DNA of 33,995 bases from Phytohabitans sp036906915 (GCF_036906915.1 NZ_JBAKHX010000080.1:1-33995), one strand, 5' to 3'. Positions 15,064 to 22,586 are shown, counted from the stretch's first letter. Made by a program: numbers and translations. The notes: generated from the sequence alone by a model not told the origin.

Positions 15064-15653
15064 GCGCGCGCCCCTACCATCTTCTCCACGTACTTTCCGA
15101 TCACGTCGACCTCAAGGTTGACCAGGTCGCCCACGCCCTTGCGGCCGAGCGTGGTCAGCGCCAGCGTGGTCGGGATCAGGCTGACCGCGAAGTCGGTGTC
15201 GGACACCGAGACCACGGTCAGGGATACCCCGTCCACGGTGATCGACCCTTTCTCAACGACGTACCTGGACAAGCCGGGCGGCAGGGCGACGGTCACGTCG
15301 TCCCACCGCTCTCCCGACGCGCGCGCCACGATCGCGCCCACCCCGTCGACGTGGCCCTGGACGAGGTGACCGCCGAGCCGCGTCTGCAGGGTCGCAGCGC
15401 GCTCCAGGTTGACCGGGTCGCCGGGCTTGAGCGAGCCCAGCGCCGACCGGTCGAACGTCTCCTTCATCACGTCGACCGTGAACCCGTCGCCCTCGGCGAC
15501 CACCACGGTCAGACAGACGCCGTTGACCGCAATCGAGTCGCCGGGCCGCGCGTCCGACGACACGAGCGGACCGCGGATAGTCGCCACTCCCCCGTCGCCG
15601 TGCCAGTCCAGTCGCAGGAACTCACCCAACTCCTCGACGATGCCCGTGAACAT
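15060..15653 (-). CDS. ribE: Riboflavin synthase alpha chain
   Basis: A 197-residue enzyme that dismutates two lumazine molecules to riboflavin. Two homologous lumazine-binding barrels are seen: the first opens MFTGIVEELGEFLRL with SIAVNGVCLTVV, and the second (from about 98) has GGHLVQGHVDGVGAIV and SITVDGVSLTVVSVSD. The conserved N-terminal MFTGIVEE is intact. Four nt separate it from ribD and it overlaps ribBA by 4 nt. Confidence 0.97.
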   Translation of the reverse strand: MFTGIVEELGEFLRLDWHGDGGVATIRGPLVSSDARPGDSIAVNGVCLTVVVAEGDGFTVDVMKETFDRSALGSLKPGDPVNLERAATLQTRLGGHLVQGHVDGVGAIVARASGERWDDVTVALPPGLSRYVVEKGSITVDGVSLTVVSVSDTDFAVSLIPTTLALTTLGRKGVGDLVNLEVDVIGKYVEKMVGARA

Positions 15654-15657
15654 GCGG

Positions 15658-16716
15658 TCAACCCTTCATCTTCGGTACCGCTGTGAACCGCAGATCGGGA
15701 CCGACCTGCGCGATGTCCGTGTATTCGAGCTCGATGGCCTCGGCGATGGTGCTGACGCCGGCGCCAGCCAGCGCGGCGGGACCGTCGCCGAGCAGCTTGG
15801 GCGCGACGTAGCCGACGACCCTGTCGACGAGGCCCGCGGCCAGGAACGCGCCGGCGAGCGTCGGCCCGCCCTCCAGCAGCGCGGCGCGGACGCCGCGCTG
15901 GTGCAGCGTCGCGAGCAGCGCGCTGAGGTCGACGCGGCCGCGCGAATCGGCGCCGACGTCCGCGGCGGTCGCGATGAGCGTCGGCGCGGCGCCGTCGCGG
16001 ACCTTGGCGTCCAACGGGGTACGCCCTGCCGTGTCGACGACCACCCGCAGCGGCTGCCGGATGGCGAGCGTGCCGTCGCGCAGGTTGCGGGCGGTGAGCC
16101 GGGGGTCGTCGGCGAGAACGGTGCCGATCCCGACGATCACCGCGTCGACGGTGCCGCGCAGCTTGTGCACGTCCATCCGCGCGGCTTCGGAGGTGATCCA
16201 CATGCTGGTGCCGTCGACGGCCGCCGAGCGCCCGTCCAGGGTGGCCGCGTACTTCCAGATCAGGTACGGCCAGCCGCGGCGCATCGAGGTCAGCCAGGCG
16301 ATGTTGCCGGCTTCCGCCTCGGCCTCACGTGCCCCGGTCGCCACCTCGACGCCAGCCTCGCGCAGCGTGTGCGCCCCGCCCCCGGCGATCGGATTGGGGT
16401 CGGGCACCCCGACGACCACACGCCGGATGCCGGCGTTGATCAGGGCGCGCGTGCAGGGGCCGGTGCGACCGGTGTGATCACACGGTTCGAGGGTGACGAT
16501 CGCGGTGCCGCCGCGGGCGCGTTCACCCGCTTGGGCGAGCGCCACGATTTCGGCGTGCGGGCCGCCCGCGTACGCGTGGAATCCCTCACCGACGACGGCG
16601 CCCGCGGTGTCGAGAATGACGCAACCCACGACGGGGTTGGGACTGGTCGTGCCGAGACCCCTGGCCGCCAGCGCGACAGCGCGGCGCATCGCCTCGTCTT
16701 CGGAGACGCTCGCCAT
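15658..16716 (-). CDS. ribD: Bifunctional pyrimidine deaminase / reductase
   Basis: A 352-residue fusion acting early in riboflavin synthesis. The N-terminal zinc deaminase (about 1-145) shows GLGTTSPNPVVGCVI, the zinc ligands in GGPHAEIVAL and LEPCDHTGRTGPCTRALINAG. The NADPH-dependent reductase (about 150-352) shows WKYAATLDGRSAAVDGTSMWIT, DAVIVGIGTVLADDPRLTAR and RAALLEGGPTLAGAFL. The ATG at 16716 gives the usual N-terminus, but its GAGGAG is 13 nt away, farther than optimal. It is the first gene of ribD-ribE-ribBA-ribH and follows the FMN riboswitch. Confidence 0.97.
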   Translation of the reverse strand: MASVSEDEAMRRAVALAARGLGTTSPNPVVGCVILDTAGAVVGEGFHAYAGGPHAEIVALAQAGERARGGTAIVTLEPCDHTGRTGPCTRALINAGIRRVVVGVPDPNPIAGGGAHTLREAGVEVATGAREAEAEAGNIAWLTSMRRGWPYLIWKYAATLDGRSAAVDGTSMWITSEAARMDVHKLRGTVDAVIVGIGTVLADDPRLTARNLRDGTLAIRQPLRVVVDTAGRTPLDAKVRDGAAPTLIATAADVGADSRGRVDLSALLATLHQRGVRAALLEGGPTLAGAFLAAGLVDRVVGYVAPKLLGDGPAALAGAGVSTIAEAIELEYTDIAQVGPDLRFTAVPKMKG

Positions 16717-16785
16717 GGCCGGTCGTCAACTCCTCACGCGTATGCGCAGGCAAGCCGACCCCGGCAAAGGGGTACGTCCGTCCCG

Positions 16786-16934
16786 CGCGCTGCCTCCCAT
16801 CCGGACTTTGACCGTCGGCTCTGGTCTTGCACCAGATCCACCGGCCGTTGGATACGACCGGGTCGCGGGCTCTCCAGGGGTGTCTGACCCCGGATTACCG
16901 CCGGTTCGGAATTTCACCGAGCCCCGCCAGCGCG
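16786..16934 (-). promoter_or_regulatory. FMN riboswitch (RFN element)
   Basis: The minus strand carries the conserved RFN blocks in order: GGTGAAATTCCGAACCGGCG and GTAATCC near 16880-16918, then AGAGCCCGCGACCCG, then GGTGGATCTGGTGCAAGACC, then GAGCCGACGGTCAAAGTCC and GGATGGGAG near 16795-16820. A 7-bp P1 helix closes the aptamer (CGCGCTG at 16934-16928 with CAGCGCG at 16792-16786). It binds FMN and lowers expression of the downstream rib operon. Between aptamer and ribD there is a small CCCC/GGGG hairpin (about 16760-16773) without a T-run, so control is more likely at translation than by intrinsic termination. Confidence 0.95.
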
Positions 16935-16950
16935 TGGTGGGTTACTCCCG

Positions 16951-16956
16951 AGTGTA
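16951..16956 (-). promoter_or_regulatory. Candidate rib operon -10 element
   Basis: TACACT in minus sense fits TAnnnT and lies just outside the riboswitch P1 helix, placing the transcript start near 16944. A weak -35 candidate (TGAACC) stands 17 nt farther upstream. Confidence 0.5.
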
Positions 16957-17041
16957 ACCGCGCAGGACCCCGCGGTTCACTGTGATCTAAGCGGCTCTGC
17001 CTGATGCCCTCGCTCCGCTCGGGGTGTTCGCGCGCCTGAAA

Positions 17042-17094
17042 GCCGCCCTGGAGACCGCAGTCGCTCTGGTCGCTTTGTGCGGTCTAAGGGCGGC
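17042..17094. repeat. Hairpin repeat downstream of the response regulator
   Basis: Arms 17042-17059 and 17078-17094 are near-perfect inverted repeats (GCCGCCCT..AGACCGCA against TGCGGTCT..AGGGCGGC), enclosing an 18-nt loop GTCGCTCTGGTCGCTTTG. The loop matches the core of the repeats at 18085-18377 in opposite orientation. It ends 8 bp from the response regulator stop and may act as its terminator. The rest of the spacer (16957-17041) shows only a CCTCGCTCCGCTCGGGG palindrome. Confidence 0.6.
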
Positions 17095-17101
17095 GGCGCG
17101 C

Positions 17102-18070
17102 TCACTGCTGGCTGTCGGCTTTGCGGCGGTCGATGGCGATATACGACCCGGGCTGGGTCTTCGCGACCTTCTTCATCTCGGACGCGACCGCGATCACCTC
17201 GCGCGGGTCGGCGTACTTGCGGCCGGTCGCCGTCGACTGCGCCACGCCGATCGAGAGCGTCACCAGGGCGGCCCGTTGCAGGCGACCCTTGCGATCCGGC
17301 ACCTCGATGTATCCCTGCTTGGCGTGCTCCTCGTCGTACAGGTCGTCGGCCGCCTGCTCGAAGTCGACGACCGCCTTCCGGGTGAGCGGCAGCATCTGCT
17401 CGGGGTCACAGACGATCACGAAGTCGTCGCCGCCGATGTGGCCCAGGAACGCTGGCGGCAGGCCGGCCGCCACCACGGCCCGGTGCAGGCTACGCGCCAG
17501 GGCGGTGATGAACTCGTCGCCGCGCTCGAACCCGTACACGTCGTTGACGCTCTTGAATCGATCGATGTCGATGTATCCGACGGCGTAGTCGGCGCCGTTG
17601 CGCATCCGGTCGAGGATCTCGCGGCGCACCCGGGTGTTGCCGGGCAGGCCGGTCAGCGGCGACACCTCGCGGAACTCCTGGTTGCGCCGCAGCGTGGAGC
17701 GCACCCGGGCGATCAGCTCCAGCGTGTCGAACGGCTTGACCAGGTAGTCGTCGGCGCCGACGCTCAAGCCGACCACCTTGTCGACGGTCATGCCCTTGGC
17801 AGTCAGCATGATCACCGGAAGCGCGGCGGTCATGGGGTTGGCCCGCAGCCGCCGCACCAGCTCCAGCCCGTCCATGCGGGGCATCATCAGGTCGACCACG
17901 GCCAGGTCGGGCCGGTGCTCCTCGATGACCTCCAGAGCCTCCTCCCCGTCGCCGGCCAGCACCACCTCGAAGTTGTGCAGCCGCAGGTTGACCTGCACGA
18001 AGCGCGCGATATCCGGGTCGTCGTCGACGACCAGGATCAGGTCAGCCTTGTCGGCATCGGGGTCGGTCAT
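17102..18070 (-). CDS. Response regulator with GGDEF (diguanylate cyclase) domain
   Basis: A 322-residue protein with a CheY-like receiver (about 10-128) and a GGDEF output domain (about 135-315). The receiver has the acidic pocket DDD (16-18), phospho-acceptor D60 in VVDLMMPRMDG and K112 in DYLVKPF. The cyclase domain has SPLTGLPGN, YIDIDRFKSVND (metal ligand D170) and a GGDDF loop (213-217) in place of GGDEF or GGEEF. No RxxD inhibitory site is seen before the loop. If active it would make cyclic di-GMP on phosphorylation; the conservative E to D change leaves activity uncertain. No histidine kinase is adjacent. The ATG and its GGGAGG lie inside a repeat copy. Confidence 0.93.
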   Translation of the reverse strand: MTDPDADKADLILVVDDDPDIARFVQVNLRLHNFEVVLAGDGEEALEVIEEHRPDLAVVDLMMPRMDGLELVRRLRANPMTAALPVIMLTAKGMTVDKVVGLSVGADDYLVKPFDTLELIARVRSTLRRNQEFREVSPLTGLPGNTRVRREILDRMRNGADYAVGYIDIDRFKSVNDVYGFERGDEFITALARSLHRAVVAAGLPPAFLGHIGGDDFVIVCDPEQMLPLTRKAVVDFEQAADDLYDEEHAKQGYIEVPDRKGRLQRAALVTLSIGVAQSTATGRKYADPREVIAVASEMKKVAKTQPGSYIAIDRRKADSQQ

Positions 18071-18445
18071 GCGCCGCCTCCCGCAGCCGCCACAAAGCGA
18101 AGGGAGCGTAGCGACCGAAGCGACTGGCGGCTACAGGGAGGCTTCGGGGCGCATGACCCGCGCGAGCGCAGGCGAGCGCAAGTTAGCAGGGTCATGCGCC
18201 GCCTCCCGCAGCCGTCACAAAGCGAAGGGAGCCGTGAGGGCGCGCCGCCCGCAGCCGCCACAAAGCGCAGGGAGCGAAGCGACCGAAGCGACTGGCGGCT
18301 ACAGGGCGGATTCCAGCGCCCGAACCGCCCGCGCGCAGCGCGGGCCAGCATCGCAGCGACCGAAGCGACTGGCGGCTACAGGGAGGCTTCGGGGCGCGCG
18401 ACCCCCGCGAGCGGAGGCTGGCGCCGGCCAGTTCGGCGGCGACGC
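18071..18445. repeat. Array of 48-bp hairpin repeats between rpe and the response regulator
   Basis: Two full 48-bp units (18085-18132 and 18253-18300) begin AGCCGCCA and end TGGCGGCT, with CAAAGCG..GGGAGCG..GCGACCGAAGCGAC between. Truncated units lie at 18210-18232 and 18355-18377. A longer block, TGGCGGCTACAGGGAGGCTT plus following bases, recurs at 18125 and 18370. The GTCATGCGCCGCCTCCCGCA segment, which holds the response regulator start and ribosome site, recurs at 18191. Open frames here (for example ATG at 18449) encode only repeat-derived Arg/Ser-rich peptides. No conserved gene was seen. Confidence 0.75.
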
Positions 18446-19114
18446 TCATGGTCGTCGTGCCAACGCCTTCAAACGGCGTACCGCCTCGGCCGGGTCCTCC
18501 GCGCTGTAGACCGCGGTGCCGGCCACGAACGCGTCGGCGCCCGCCTCGGCCGCCTGCGCGATCGTGTCGTCGGCGATCCCGCCGTCGACTTCGATCCGCA
18601 GCTCCAGGTGGCCGGCGTCGACGTGCCGCCGGGCGGCGGCCACCTTGTCGAGCATCGCCGGGATGAACTTCTGCCCGCCGAAGCCCGCCTTGATCGTCAT
18701 GATCAGCAGGGTGTCGAAGTGCGGCAGCAGTTCCAGGTACGGCTCGACGGGCGTGTCCCGGTCGATCGCCAGTCCGGCCTTGGCACCCGCGGCGCGCAGG
18801 TCCTTGGCCAGCGACACCGGGTTGTCAGACGCCTCAGCGTGGAAGGTGACGTTGTATGCCCCGGCGTCGGCGTATCCGGGCGCCCAGCGCCGCGGATCGT
18901 CGATCATCAGGTGCACGTCGAACGGCAGGTTGGTTGCCGCCCGCAGGCTGGTCACCACCGGCAGGCCGATGGTGAGGTTCGGGACGAAGTGGTTGTCCAT
19001 CACGTCGATGTGCAACCAGTCCGCGGCGCCCTCGACGGCGCGGGCTTCATCGGCGAGGCGGGCGAAATCGGCTGCCAGGATGCTCGGCGCGACGACCGGC
19101 GGTGGTGCGCTCAC
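18446..19114 (-). CDS. rpe: Ribulose-phosphate 3-epimerase
   Basis: A 222-residue TIM-barrel enzyme that interconverts ribulose 5-phosphate and xylulose 5-phosphate in the pentose phosphate pathway, feeding ribose for nucleotide, histidine and riboflavin synthesis. Signatures are VAPSILAADFARL, WLHIDVMDNHFVPNLTIG, FDVHLMIDDP, MTIKAGFGGQKFIP and LRIEVDGGIADDTIAQAAEAGADAFVAG, including metal and catalytic acids. GTG at 19114 gives the normal N-terminus VSAPPPVVAPSIL. It has no ribosome site but lies 7 nt past a perfect -10 box, so it is probably leaderless. Its stop is overlapped by an ATG that opens the repeat array. Confidence 0.97.
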   Translation of the reverse strand: MSAPPPVVAPSILAADFARLADEARAVEGAADWLHIDVMDNHFVPNLTIGLPVVTSLRAATNLPFDVHLMIDDPRRWAPGYADAGAYNVTFHAEASDNPVSLAKDLRAAGAKAGLAIDRDTPVEPYLELLPHFDTLLIMTIKAGFGGQKFIPAMLDKVAAARRHVDAGHLELRIEVDGGIADDTIAQAAEAGADAFVAGTAVYSAEDPAEAVRRLKALARRP

Positions 19115-19120
19115 TGCGCC

Positions 19121-19126
19121 AGTGTA
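19121..19126 (-). promoter_or_regulatory. -10 element of leaderless rpe
   Basis: TACACT in minus sense ends 6 nt before the GTG start of rpe (hexamer at -12 to -7 if G of GTG is +1). This is the spacing expected of a leaderless actinobacterial transcript. Confidence 0.6.
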
Positions 19127-19137
19127 CGGAATTGCCG

Positions 19138-19178
19138 TATGCTCCTCGCCGCACCGGGCGTGAGACATTCTCGCCCGG
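19138..19178 (+). promoter_or_regulatory. Candidate promoter and leader hairpin of the lipoprotein gene
   Basis: TATGCT (19138-19143) is a plausible -10 box with a transcript start near 19150. The leader would contain a perfect 7-bp inverted repeat, CCGGGCG (19154-19160) and CGCCCGG (19172-19178), just before the ribosome site GGGGAGG (19182-19188). Confidence 0.4.
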
Positions 19179-19193
19179 CACGGGGAGGTCATG

Positions 19194-20075
19194 ATGCGCC
19201 GCTGGGCGTGGGTGGTTGTGTTGGCGCTGTTCGCGGCGGGTTGCGGTGGCCCAGCCGGCACCGACGGCTCGCTTGTCGACGACTGGTCCGCACAGGTCGA
19301 GCCGAAGATATTCGTCCCCGCCGCCGAGGTGTGCCACCCGACCAGTTCGGAGGACTCGACGGCGTACCTGGTGACCTACAACCCGGTCGACTGCGGCCAG
19401 TCGCACTCCAGCGAGACGGTGCACATCGGTCAGTTCACCGGGGCGAGCGCCGGCACCAGCAAGCCACCCGGCATGAGCAGTCCGACGGCGCGCGCCGCGT
19501 TCAACGAATGCGACGCCAAGGCCACCGAGTACGTGGGCGCCCAATGGCGCAGCGGCCGCCTCTACCTGGGGATCATGTTGCCCTCCAACGCGGCCTGGGC
19601 GGGCGGCGCCCGGTGGTTCCGCTGCGACATGTCCGAAACACCCGACCTGGAGTCCGACAACGTCGTGCGCCGCACCGCGAGCCTGCGCGGCGCGCTGAAG
19701 GCCGGATCGCCGCTGGCGTACGGCTGCTACCAGCCCGTCATGAAGGGCGACGACATCGACGTGATGAAGCCGGTCGGCTGCGGGCAGGCGCATAGGGCGG
19801 AATTCGTGGGCGTGTGGACGGCGCCGGAGACACCGTTCGCCGACTTCGTGAAGAACGACGACCGCGCGCACCGCGGGTGCCTGGGTGTCGTGGCGTCGTA
19901 CGCCAAGGTGCCCAACGACGGCAACATGAAGTATCGCGCTGGCACGATCTACTACTACCCGAACCAGTTCGAGTGGGGACTCGGCGACCGCGGCGTGAAG
20001 TGCTTCTTCTGGGGCGACCGCGACATCAAGAAGTCGGTGAAGGCCGCCGGCTCAGCCGGCCTCCCAATCCGCTAA
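19194..20075 (+). CDS. Septum-formation-type lipoprotein
   Basis: A 293-residue secreted lipoprotein. The signal peptide MRRWAWVVVLALFAAGC has lipobox AAGC (C17). Two copies of a Cys-containing module resemble the actinobacterial Septum_form domain: first VCHPTSSED...NPVDCGQSHSSETVHIGQF, then YGCYQPVMKGDD...KPVGCGQAHRAEFVGVW. Each has a C-x-H or C-G-Q-x-H pattern, and paired cysteines probably form disulphides outside the cell. The family name comes from one member linked to septation; the role here is unknown. ATG 19194 is 5 nt from GGGGAGG, and ATG 19191 only 2 nt, so I prefer the former. It is monocistronic on the plus strand, divergent from rpe. Confidence 0.82.
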   Translation: MRRWAWVVVLALFAAGCGGPAGTDGSLVDDWSAQVEPKIFVPAAEVCHPTSSEDSTAYLVTYNPVDCGQSHSSETVHIGQFTGASAGTSKPPGMSSPTARAAFNECDAKATEYVGAQWRSGRLYLGIMLPSNAAWAGGARWFRCDMSETPDLESDNVVRRTASLRGALKAGSPLAYGCYQPVMKGDDIDVMKPVGCGQAHRAEFVGVWTAPETPFADFVKNDDRAHRGCLGVVASYAKVPNDGNMKYRAGTIYYYPNQFEWGLGDRGVKCFFWGDRDIKKSVKAAGSAGLPIR

Positions 20076-20171
20076 GCCTCGACGGCCACCCATCGCCGCC
20101 CGCCCTCCCCGTCGACGTCCCCCTCGCGCCATCGGCCCGCCCCTCCCGCCGTCGGCCCGCCCGCTCGCCGT

Positions 20172-20249
20172 CGATCAAGGGCAAATGCACGCGGTTGGAT
20201 CTCTTTTCCGTATGCATTTGCCCTTGGTCGACGCAGATGTCCTTGATCG
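20172..20249 (-). repeat. 78-bp palindromic element, copy A
   Basis: A 59-bp imperfect inverted repeat (20172-20230; arms CGATCAAGGGCAAATGCACG against its complement) is followed at exactly 19-bp pitch by a third half-site CTTGATCG (20242-20249). It lies 96 bp past the lipoprotein stop. Read on the minus strand it has the same order as copies B and C, with loop AAAAGAGATCCAA. The rest of the 20076-20520 spacer holds copy B and otherwise nothing I recognise. Confidence 0.85.
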
Positions 20250-20410
20250 GCGAGGAAAGCGGCGTGGGCAGGCGGCGCGTAGGCAGAGACCGGGACCTGG
20301 CAGGGCGCCGTAGGCCCGCACGGAGATGGCTTGTTGGGTTCGGGCGCTGAACCGCTGAGCTGCACGGCCCGTGACGCCGCGCGGCCAGGCCCGGAGGTCA
20401 CCGGCGCCGT

Positions 20411-20488
20411 CGATCAAGGGCATTCGCATCGATCAAGGGCAAATGCACGCGGATCTGAGATCCAACCACGTGCGTTTGCCCTTGATCG
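20411..20488 (+). repeat. 78-bp palindromic element, copy B
   Basis: A half-site CGATCAAGGGCATTCGCAT (20411-20429) precedes a 59-bp inverted repeat (20430-20488). Loop region: ATCTGAGATCCAA. It lies between the convergent lipoprotein gene and the kinase remnant, 161 bp from copy A and in opposite orientation to it. Confidence 0.85.
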
Positions 20489-20520
20489 ACAAGGGAAACG
20501 CCGGCGTCGGCGGAGGTGAG

Positions 20521-21004
20521 CTAGACCGCGAGGGCGCGGAAGGACTCTTCGTCGCCGTGATCGGTGCCCCAGGCCCTGGGCGACCAGGGCGGCGGCCGCG
20601 CAGCCGAGGGCGGCCGCCTCGACCGGCGTGCGGCCAAGCGAAAGGCCCTTGAGGAAGCCGGCGGAGAAGGCGTCGCCGCAGCCGGTCGTGTCGACCACCT
20701 CGATCTCGTGCGCCGGCACCCGGGTGGCGCCGTCGGCGTCGACGACCAGGGCGCCCTCCGCGCCTGCCGTGGCCGCGACGCAGCGGGCACCGCGCTCCAG
20801 CAGGGCGCGGCCCCCGGCGACCAGGTCGGTGGCGCCGGTGAAGCCGAGCACCTGCTCGTCGTTGGGCAGCAGGTAGTCCACGTACGGGAGGGCGGGCGCG
20901 ATCCATTCCAGCAGCCCTGGGTCGCCGGGCGCGAGGATGTCGACCGACGTGACCGCGCCGTGCTCGCGGGCGTACGACAGGATGCGCGCCGCCGCCTCGC
21001 CCAT
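20521..21004 (-). pseudogene. PfkB-family sugar kinase, 5'-truncated and frameshifted
   Basis: Only the C-terminal half of a ribokinase/PfkB-type kinase (about 160 of an expected 300-320 residues) is present. It runs from MGEAAARILSYAREHGAVTS through DYLLPNDEQVLGFTG to the anion-hole and catalytic-base motif VVDTTGCGDAFSAGFLKGL, where the Asp of GCGDA is intact. The N-terminal sugar-binding half is missing upstream of 21004. Near the end a run of four C (20567-20570, GGGG in the sense strand) shifts the frame: three G would give the natural end GLGTDHGDEESFRALAV followed by TAG at 20521. The shift could be a sequencing error, but the missing N-terminus cannot be. No function is expected. Confidence 0.8.
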
Positions 21005-21182
21005 CCTGCTCGTCCTCGACCTCGCCGAGGAGCACCCGGGCCTGATGGCGACGTGCGAGGCCGCGGTGCTCGCGGCGGACGCCGTAGTGCAGGAGGCGTT
21101 CCGCCGCGACCCAGCCGGCGACCCGGGCCTGCTGTCGGAGGCCAAGCGCATGCTCCGCGCGTACCTCACCGCCGGGGCGTGA
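21005..21182 (+). pseudogene. C-terminal fragment of an unidentified regulator-like gene
   Basis: From about 21000 the plus strand becomes clearly coding by its GC-rich third positions and reads LAEEHPGLMATCEAAVLAAD, then a further stretch ending RMLRAYLTAGA and a TGA at 21182, next to the rsmB stop. The helical sequence ending RMLRAYL resembles the end of TetR-type regulators, but this is a weak assignment. No matching N-terminus exists: to the left the sequence is the kinase remnant on the other strand. The two remnants meet at about 21000. Confidence 0.5.
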
Positions 21183-22586
21183 TCAGCTCCGCTGGAGGAG
21201 GGCCAGGTACATCGCGTCGGTGCCGTGGCGGTGCGGCCAGAGCTGCACCGTCGGGCCGGACCCGAGGCCCGGCATGCCGGCCGGCATCAGCGGCCGCGCG
21301 TCGACCAGGTCGACCGGGTACCCGGACCGGCGTGCCGACTCGGTGACCGACACCTGGGTCTCGACCAGGTGGGGCGAGCACGTCACGTACGCCACCAGGC
21401 CACCTGGGCGCACCACGCGCAGGGCGGCGCCCAGCAGCTCGCGCTGTAGCCGGGTCAGCGGCGGCAGGTCGGAGGGTTGGCGACGCCAGCGCGACTCGGG
21501 GCGCCGTCGCAGCGAGCCGAGCCCGAGGCAGGGTGCGTCGACCAGTACCCGGTCGAAGGTGCCGTCCATGGTGCGCCCGTCAGTGTGTTCGACCGTGACA
21601 GGCAGGCCGCGGGTGGCCTGCTCGACCAGGCGAGCGCGGTGCTCGGTGATCTCGACGGCGGTCACGTGGGCGCCGCGCTGGGCGGCGAGCGCACCGAGCA
21701 GGCCGGCTTTGCCGCCGGGCCCGGCGCACAGGTCGAGCCAGCGGTCGTCCTGGCCGTCGATCGGGGCCTGGGCGAGGGCCGCCGCGACCAGTTGGGAGCC
21801 TTCGTCCTGCACGTGCGCGCGGCCGTCGAGCACCGCCTCCAGATCGCCGGGCGCGCCGCCGGGCAGGTACACCGCGTACGGGGAGAACGCGCCCGGTGCG
21901 CCGCCCACCTCGTCGGCCAGCTCGACGGCGTCGGCGCGGCCGGGCCGGGCACACAGGTGCACGGGCGGGCGCTCGTTGTCTTCGATCAGCGCGCGGGCGG
22001 TCTCGTCGAGGTCACCGCCCAGCGCGTCGGCGAAGGCCCGCACGATCCACTGTGGATGGCTGTGCGCCACGGCGAGGTGCGCGACCGGGTCGTCGTCGTA
22101 TCCGGGAGCGACCTGGGCCACCCACGCGTCGTGGTCGCGGCTCGCCACCTCACGCAGGACCGCGTTGGCGAAGCCGGTCGCGCCGGGCGCGACCGCCTTG
22201 ACCAGGTCGACGGTCGCGGAGACCGCGGCATGTGCGGGCACGCGGGTGTGCAACAGCTGGTACGCCCCCAGCCGCAACGCGTCGCGGGCCTGCGGGTCGA
22301 TGCGGTCCACCTCGCGACCGGACGCCGCGGCGACGATCGCGTCGAGGGTGCCCTCCTGCCGGAGCGTGCCGTAGGTCAGCTCGGTCGCGAAGGCGGCGTC
22401 ACGGCCACGCAACCGCAGGTCGCGCAGCACAGCCGGCAGTACCAGGTTGGCGTACGCGCCATCGCGGTGGACGGCGGCCACCGCCTCGTACGCGGCCCGC
22501 CGTGGCGCGTCGACGAAGCTCGGGCGGCCCCGCTGCGGCCGACCGTCGCGGCCGCCGGGCCCTCGCCCCGAGAAGCCCGCGCTCAC
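21183..22586 (-). CDS. rsmB: 16S rRNA (cytosine-967 C5)-methyltransferase family protein
   Basis: A 467-residue RsmB/Fmu enzyme. After a basic N-terminus, a NusB-like RNA-binding domain (about 22-160: RRAAYEAVAAVHRDGAYANLVLPAVL, FATELTYGTLR) precedes a Rossmann methyltransferase with SAM motif WLDLCAGPGGKAGLL. The two family cysteines are seen in LVDAPCLGLGSLRRRPE and in VAYVTCSPHLVETQ. It methylates C5 of a cytosine in 16S rRNA; the exact position is inferred from the family. GTG 22586 overlaps the fmt stop (GTGA). Longer upstream frames give a low-complexity extension and were not used. It is the last gene of def-fmt-rsmB. Confidence 0.96.
   Translation of the reverse strand: MSAGFSGRGPGGRDGRPQRGRPSFVDAPRRAAYEAVAAVHRDGAYANLVLPAVLRDLRLRGRDAAFATELTYGTLRQEGTLDAIVAAASGREVDRIDPQARDALRLGAYQLLHTRVPAHAAVSATVDLVKAVAPGATGFANAVLREVASRDHDAWVAQVAPGYDDDPVAHLAVAHSHPQWIVRAFADALGGDLDETARALIEDNERPPVHLCARPGRADAVELADEVGGAPGAFSPYAVYLPGGAPGDLEAVLDGRAHVQDEGSQLVAAALAQAPIDGQDDRWLDLCAGPGGKAGLLGALAAQRGAHVTAVEITEHRARLVEQATRGLPVTVEHTDGRTMDGTFDRVLVDAPCLGLGSLRRRPESRWRRQPSDLPPLTRLQRELLGAALRVVRPGGLVAYVTCSPHLVETQVSVTESARRSGYPVDLVDARPLMPAGMPGLGSGPTVQLWPHRHGTDAMYLALLQRS

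Noticed and set aside
18071..18449. Short genes encoding Arg/Ser-rich proteins in the rpe-response regulator gap
   Set aside because: Their sequence comes from the 48-bp repeats in several registers (RQSLRSLRSLRFVAAAGG), so coding is unlikely.
17024..19795. Very long plus-strand open frame opposite the response regulator and rpe
   Set aside because: It is the mirror of known genes and of the repeat array; composition is typical of shadow frames.
20172..20249. Integron attC site or tRNA-like fold for the 78-bp element
   Set aside because: No GTTRRRY core or anticodon/T-loop signatures are seen, and the stem is a long near-perfect palindrome with a 9-13 nt loop.
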